The notes beneath the pieces were generated by a model that worked only from the letters and a program-made list of their open reading frames with translations, did not search any database and was not told where the DNA came from. Source: Anaerolineae bacterium (lineage in GTDB: Bacteria; Chloroflexota; Anaerolineae; Aggregatilineales; Phototrophicaceae). From it: 9,318 bases of DNA. The position numbers and the translations under genes are program-made. Of this stretch, positions 6,496 through 9,318 are shown piece by piece (position 1 is the stretch's first letter; each line of letters opens with the position of its first letter). Location of the stretch: positions 1 to 9,318 of the forward strand of contig JADLHH010000514.1 of NCBI GenBank assembly GCA_020848855.1, read 5' to 3'.

Positions 6496-6534
6496 GGGGC
6501 GGGCAGCGGCTTGCGAAACAACCGCGCCTGCCCC
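6496..6534 (+). promoter_or_regulatory. Stable intercistronic stem-loop between binding-protein and ATPase genes
   Basis: GGGGCGGGC (6496-6504) pairs with GCCTGCCCC (6526-6534), including one G-T wobble. After a bulged A (6505), GCGG (6506-6509) pairs with CCGC (6522-6525), leaving a 12-base loop. It starts 12 bases after the binding-protein stop and has no T run, so it is not a classical terminator. Such stem-loops after binding-protein genes are known in other ABC operons to protect the upstream mRNA from 3' exonucleases or to lower downstream expression; that role here is an inference. Confidence 0.55.
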
Positions 6535-6586
6535 TTCCAGACCATCGGGACGCGGCAGCCGCGCCCAGTCATCGAAACAGACGAAC

Positions 6587-7363
6587 ATGCTACGAGTAGT
6601 CAATCTCACCAAAGTTTATGACAACGGCACAGTCGCGCTTAAAAACGTCAGCTTTGAAGTCCAGCAGGGCGAATTTCTTGCCGTGATTGGCTTGAGCGGA
6701 TCGGGGAAATCGACGCTGCTGCGCTGCATCAACCGCCTGATCGACCCGACCGAGGGCGAAATCTGGCTGGACGATTTCAACATGACCGCCCTCAAGGGCA
6801 GCGAACTGCGCGCCGCCCGGCGACGCATTGGCATGATCTTCCAGCAGTTCAACCTCGTGCGGCGGTCGAGCGTCATCACCAACGTCCTGACCGGACGACT
6901 GGGCTACACCCCGCCAATCTGGAGCCTGGGCAACCGCTTCTCCAAAGCCGACTATCAGCGCGCGATGGACGCGCTGGCGCGCGTCGGCATTCAGGACAAA
7001 GCGCGCATCCGGGCGGATCAACTGAGCGGCGGGCAGCAGCAGCGCGTCGGCATCGCCCGCGCGCTCATGCAGGACCCGGAACTGATCCTCGCCGACGAGC
7101 CGGTCGCCAGCCTCGACCCGGTGCTGGCGCACTCGATCATGGGGTATCTGGAAGAACTGAACCGCAACGACGGGCGCACCGTCATTTGCAGCTTGCATTA
7201 TCTCGACCTCGTCCAGCGCTACGCCGACCGCGTGATCGGGCTGCGCGCCGGCGAGATCGTTTACGAAGGCAGCCGCGAACAGATTCGGCAGTTGACCGAC
7301 GCGGAATTTGCCGAGATTTACGGCGAGGAGGCGCAGCGCCTCGGAAGTCTCACGGGGGCGTAA
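6587..7363 (+). CDS. phnC: Phosphonate-type ABC importer ATPase (PhnC-like)
   Basis: This is the cytoplasmic ATPase that powers the importer. Its 258 residues are a normal PhnC length, and every motif is canonical: Walker A GLSGSGKST (35-43), Q-loop Gln86 (IFQQFNLV), signature LSGGQ (146-150), Walker B LILAD with catalytic Glu171, D-loop SLD (175-177) and H-loop His204 (SLHYLDL). The N-terminus LTKVYDNG.VALKNVSF and the LLRCINRL segment after Walker A are typical of PhnC. It lies 102 bases after the binding-protein gene, beyond a stem-loop, and three bases before the permease gene. No good ribosome binding site precedes ATG 6587, so translation may be modest. It contrasts with the exporter ATPases in this window, which have lost several of these residues. 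The symbol reflects family membership; the true substrate could be phosphonate, phosphite or phosphate. Confidence 0.92.
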   Translation: MLRVVNLTKVYDNGTVALKNVSFEVQQGEFLAVIGLSGSGKSTLLRCINRLIDPTEGEIWLDDFNMTALKGSELRAARRRIGMIFQQFNLVRRSSVITNVLTGRLGYTPPIWSLGNRFSKADYQRAMDALARVGIQDKARIRADQLSGGQQQRVGIARALMQDPELILADEPVASLDPVLAHSIMGYLEELNRNDGRTVICSLHYLDLVQRYADRVIGLRAGEIVYEGSREQIRQLTDAEFAEIYGEEAQRLGSLTGA

Positions 7364-7366
7364 ATC

Positions 7367-8923
7367 ATGACTACAGCAGCCCAGGCACGCGAACAAACCC
7401 AATCGCCTCAGCCTCGTCAACCCGTCGGGCGCAGCCCATTACTCGCGGCGCTGCTGGCGTTGATCCCCGGCGTGGGGCATTTCTACGTCAACCAGCGACT
7501 GCGCGGCATCATCCTGCTGCTGCTCCTGCCGCTGATGGCAGTCCTGACCCTGTGGCGGCTTGAAGTCTCCGGGGTCAACCTCGGCGCGGTACTCAACGGC
7601 ACGCAGCCGACCGGCGACTTCACCAGCAACGCCACGTCGCACTTCAGCATGGCAATCGTGCTGTTCGTCATGCTGGTGCTCATCTATCTGTGGAGCATCT
7701 GGGATGCTTACAGCGGCGCGGGCGGCAGGATGCTGTCACCGCGCCTGCCGTTCTTCATGCTGTTCCTCGTCGCCTTCATCGTCGGCTGGGACGTAACCCA
7801 GATCAACCTGTACAAGGCGATCACCGAAATCGGCGATATCGTGCCGCGACTGTCACAGCTTGCCTGGCCCTGGGATCAGGCGCTCGTCGCGGGTGAGATC
7901 AATATCGAATCATCGGCGCAGTGGGATACGCCCTGCACCAGCGATGCCCCGAACCCGCCAGAAGAAATCGCGGGGCAGCCGTACCTTCGTATCGAGCCGA
8001 CCTGCGGCGAGATTTCCGGTCCGGCGCAGCTTGACGGCTCGCGCACGCTCGGCACGGAGATCACGGTCGTCGGGCGCGGCTTCAAGCCGGGCGAGCCGGC
8101 GACTCTGTATTGGCGTCCACAAAGCATCCCGGAATTTCGTCCTCGCGCCAACGGCACGCCGATCGTGCTGACGCCGGATGAAGAAGGCGCGTTCCGCTTC
8201 ACGTTCAACGCGCCGAATTTCACGATCCCCAGCGTGGCAGTCGGCACTATCTCCAGCACAGTCATCGTCCGGCAGGTGGAATCCGAGGGCAACTTACGCC
8301 CAAGCTCTGACCTGGTGCTGGCGCTCAGCCTGATGGTCGAGACGATCTATCTCGGCTTGATGGCGACCTTCTTCGGCACGGTGCTCGCCATCCCGCTGAG
8401 CTTCATCGCCGCGCGCAACCTGATGTCCGAAAACGTCATCATGCGAGGGATTTATTTCGTCACGCGCACGCTGCTCAACGTGATCCGCTCGATTGAGCCG
8501 CTGATCTGGGCGATCATCGCGGCGGCATGGGTCGGGCTGGGTCCGTTCGCGGGCATGATCGCGCTCACACTGCACTCGATTGCCTCGCTCGGCAAGCTGT
8601 ATTCGGAAGCCATCGAAAGCATCGAAGAAGGTCCTATCGAAGCGCTGCAGGCGACCGGCGCCAGCCGGCTACAGGTGATCGTGTATGCGGTGCTGCCGCA
8701 GGTGATCCCGCCGTTCGTCTCGTTCACCGTTTACCGCTGGGATATCAACGTGCGCATGTCGACCATCATCGGCGCGGTCGGCGGCGGCGGCATCGGTTTC
8801 ATCCTGATCCAGTGGATTCGGCTGGGGAATTTCGACTCGGCGGGCATTGCCGTGTGGCTGATCGCCATCACGGTCTCGGTGCTGGACTACATCAGCTCGC
8901 AGCTTCGCGAGGCGTATGTGTAA
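7367..8923 (+). CDS. phnE: PhnE-like importer permease with extra N-terminal membrane region and Ig/IPT-like extracytoplasmic insert
   Basis: This is the membrane channel of the importer. Residues about 312-518 are a recognisable PhnE core: ETIYLGLMATFFGT, AARN (348-351), a RSIEPLIWA segment, GLGPFAGMIALTLHS, the EAA loop that docks the ATPase (EALQATGAS....YAVLP, 425-444), YRWDINVR, GAVGGGGIG and the DYIS..LR end. Typical PhnE is about 250-300 residues; this one has 518. The first 145 residues carry about four hydrophobic segments, starting with LIPGVGHFYVNQRLRGI (32-48), which resembles the PGxGxxY pattern of TM2-type membrane domains. Residues about 146-310 are hydrophilic. Within them IEPTCGEIS and TEITVVGRGFKPGEPATLYW, followed by DEEGAFRFTF, have the look of an IPT/Ig-like beta-sandwich, with Cys190 and Cys213 possibly paired. 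This part should face outside, near the binding protein. A G-rich stretch before ATG 7367 is a weak ribosome binding site. The core call is firm; the insert's fold is inferred. Confidence 0.9.
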   Translation: MTTAAQAREQTQSPQPRQPVGRSPLLAALLALIPGVGHFYVNQRLRGIILLLLLPLMAVLTLWRLEVSGVNLGAVLNGTQPTGDFTSNATSHFSMAIVLFVMLVLIYLWSIWDAYSGAGGRMLSPRLPFFMLFLVAFIVGWDVTQINLYKAITEIGDIVPRLSQLAWPWDQALVAGEINIESSAQWDTPCTSDAPNPPEEIAGQPYLRIEPTCGEISGPAQLDGSRTLGTEITVVGRGFKPGEPATLYWRPQSIPEFRPRANGTPIVLTPDEEGAFRFTFNAPNFTIPSVAVGTISSTVIVRQVESEGNLRPSSDLVLALSLMVETIYLGLMATFFGTVLAIPLSFIAARNLMSENVIMRGIYFVTRTLLNVIRSIEPLIWAIIAAAWVGLGPFAGMIALTLHSIASLGKLYSEAIESIEEGPIEALQATGASRLQVIVYAVLPQVIPPFVSFTVYRWDINVRMSTIIGAVGGGGIGFILIQWIRLGNFDSAGIAVWLIAITVSVLDYISSQLREAYV

Positions 8924-8951
8924 ATAGCTGTCAGCATTCAGCTTTCAGCAA
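8924..8951 (+). repeat. TCAGCNN heptad repeat array (left, plus orientation)
   Basis: Three consecutive 7-base units, TCAGCAT, TCAGCTT and TCAGCAA (8931-8951), are preceded by a degenerate unit, ATAGCTG. The array begins directly after the permease stop codon. An inverted array of the same heptad lies at 9014-9048, on the other side of the terminator. Confidence 0.7.
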
Positions 8952-8964
8952 GGCACGAACATAG

Positions 8965-8988
8965 GGTCGCACAGTGTGCGACCTTTTT
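8965..8988 (+). terminator. Intrinsic terminator of the importer operon
   Basis: GGTCGCAC (8965-8972) and GTGCGACC (8976-8983) form a perfect 8-bp stem with a 3-base loop, followed by TTTTT (8984-8988). It lies 41 bases after the permease stop. On the minus strand the hairpin has no T run after it, so it mainly serves the plus-strand operon. Confidence 0.87.
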
Positions 8989-9318
8989 CTATTCGACGAC
9001 GGATGCTGCGTCTTCGCTGATAGCTGACCGCTGAGCGCTAACCGCTGTGTGGCGCACCTGAACGATCAGAATCCCCGCACCCGCCAACGCCATGCCGACC
9101 GCCTGCTGCGCGCTGATCGTCTCGCCGAGGAATATCCACGCCAGTATCGGAATTTGGATCAGCATCATGTTGTTGATGACGCTCGATTCGGTCGCCGTCA
9201 GCGTGCGGAGCGTGTGGTTCCACAGGGTGAACGCGAACGCCGTGTTGACCAGCGCCAGCACCACGATGATCAGCCAGTTGTCGGCGCTCAGCGTCGGCAT
9301 CCCCTGCGCGGCGATCCC
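8989..9318 (-). CDS. EamA/DMT-family transporter, C-terminal part (partial at right edge)
   Basis: The frame is read right to left, is open at 9318 and ends at TAG 8991-8989. About 109 residues are visible; codons for GIAAQG precede the first in-frame Met at 9300, so that Met is probably internal. Three or more hydrophobic helices are seen: WLIIVVLALVNTAFAFTLW, a segment through MLIQIPILAWIFLGE, and AVGMALAGAGILIVQV. The pattern of a helix, NHTLRTLTATESS, then I-P-I-L-A-W-I-F-LGE.IS..Q..G is the typical second EamA domain of drug/metabolite exporters, integral to the inner membrane. The substrate cannot be told. The tail TAVSAQRSAISE comes from a heptad repeat array and is probably not part of the fold. 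The gene is convergent with the importer operon, and its stop codon abuts the T run of that operon's terminator. Confidence 0.85.
   Translation of the reverse strand, partial: GIAAQGMPTLSADNWLIIVVLALVNTAFAFTLWNHTLRTLTATESSVINNMMLIQIPILAWIFLGETISAQQAVGMALAGAGILIVQVRHTAVSAQRSAISEDAASVVE
9014..9048 (-). repeat. TCAGCNN heptad repeat array (right, inverted), inside a coding region
   Basis: On the plus strand, five successive 7-base units read TCGCTGA, TAGCTGA, CCGCTGA, GCGCTAA and CCGCTGT. On the minus strand they are (T/C)AGC-core heptads of the same family as 8924-8951. The array overlaps the last codons of the EamA gene. Together the two arrays form an inverted pair around the terminator. Confidence 0.7.

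Noticed and set aside
8924..9048. CRISPR-like repeats
   Set aside because: Units are 7 bases and contiguous, with no spacers of 30 or more bases and no cas gene in the window.
1..9318. Insertion sequence or transposase genes
   Set aside because: No transposase motif, terminal inverted repeats or target duplications were recognised; the heptad arrays alone do not define an insertion sequence.

Overview
This 9.3 kb window is GC-rich and gene-dense and comes from a bacterium. The mixture of a microcin-type NHLM exporter (NHLM is the export machinery named after nitrile-hydratase-leader microcins) and a phosphonate-type importer with enlarged extracytoplasmic parts best fits the Chloroflexota (Anaerolineae-like). 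That placement is an inference from gene style. No rRNA or marker gene is present to prove it.

Layout. Positions 1-59 hold the last codons of an upstream gene, followed by a strong intrinsic terminator (82-125). A new promoter (136-164), with a near-palindrome at the predicted transcription start (165-180), then drives a two-gene operon. Its first gene is a very short membrane-fusion (HlyD/NHLM-type) adaptor at 203-700. Four bases later comes a giant 1317-residue protein (705-4658) that fuses the two NHLM ABC exporter subunits, ABC1 and ABC2, into one chain. The peptidase C39 domain of this exporter has lost its catalytic Cys and His, and both ATPase modules have lost the H-loop His. No precursor peptide gene is visible in the window.

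A 143-base gap with two hairpins, a candidate promoter and an excellent ribosome binding site leads to a second operon (4802-8923), a PhnD-PhnC-PhnE-like importer. Its binding protein is an internal tandem duplication: two PhnD domains about 77% identical are joined by an 18-residue linker. The ATPase is canonical. The permease is about twice the usual length, with extra N-terminal membrane segments and an Ig/IPT-like extracytoplasmic domain inserted ahead of the transport core. A stable stem-loop separates the binding-protein gene from the ATPase gene. The operon ends at a perfect 8-bp hairpin terminator.

Convergent to it on the minus strand is the 3' part of an EamA-type drug/metabolite transporter. 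TCAGCNN heptad repeats flank the intergenic terminator in inverted orientation, and one array codes for the C-terminal tail of the EamA protein.

The main points of novelty are the collapsed, probably non-proteolytic NHLM exporter with its miniature adaptor, and the importer whose binding protein and permease are both expanded on the outer face of the membrane.
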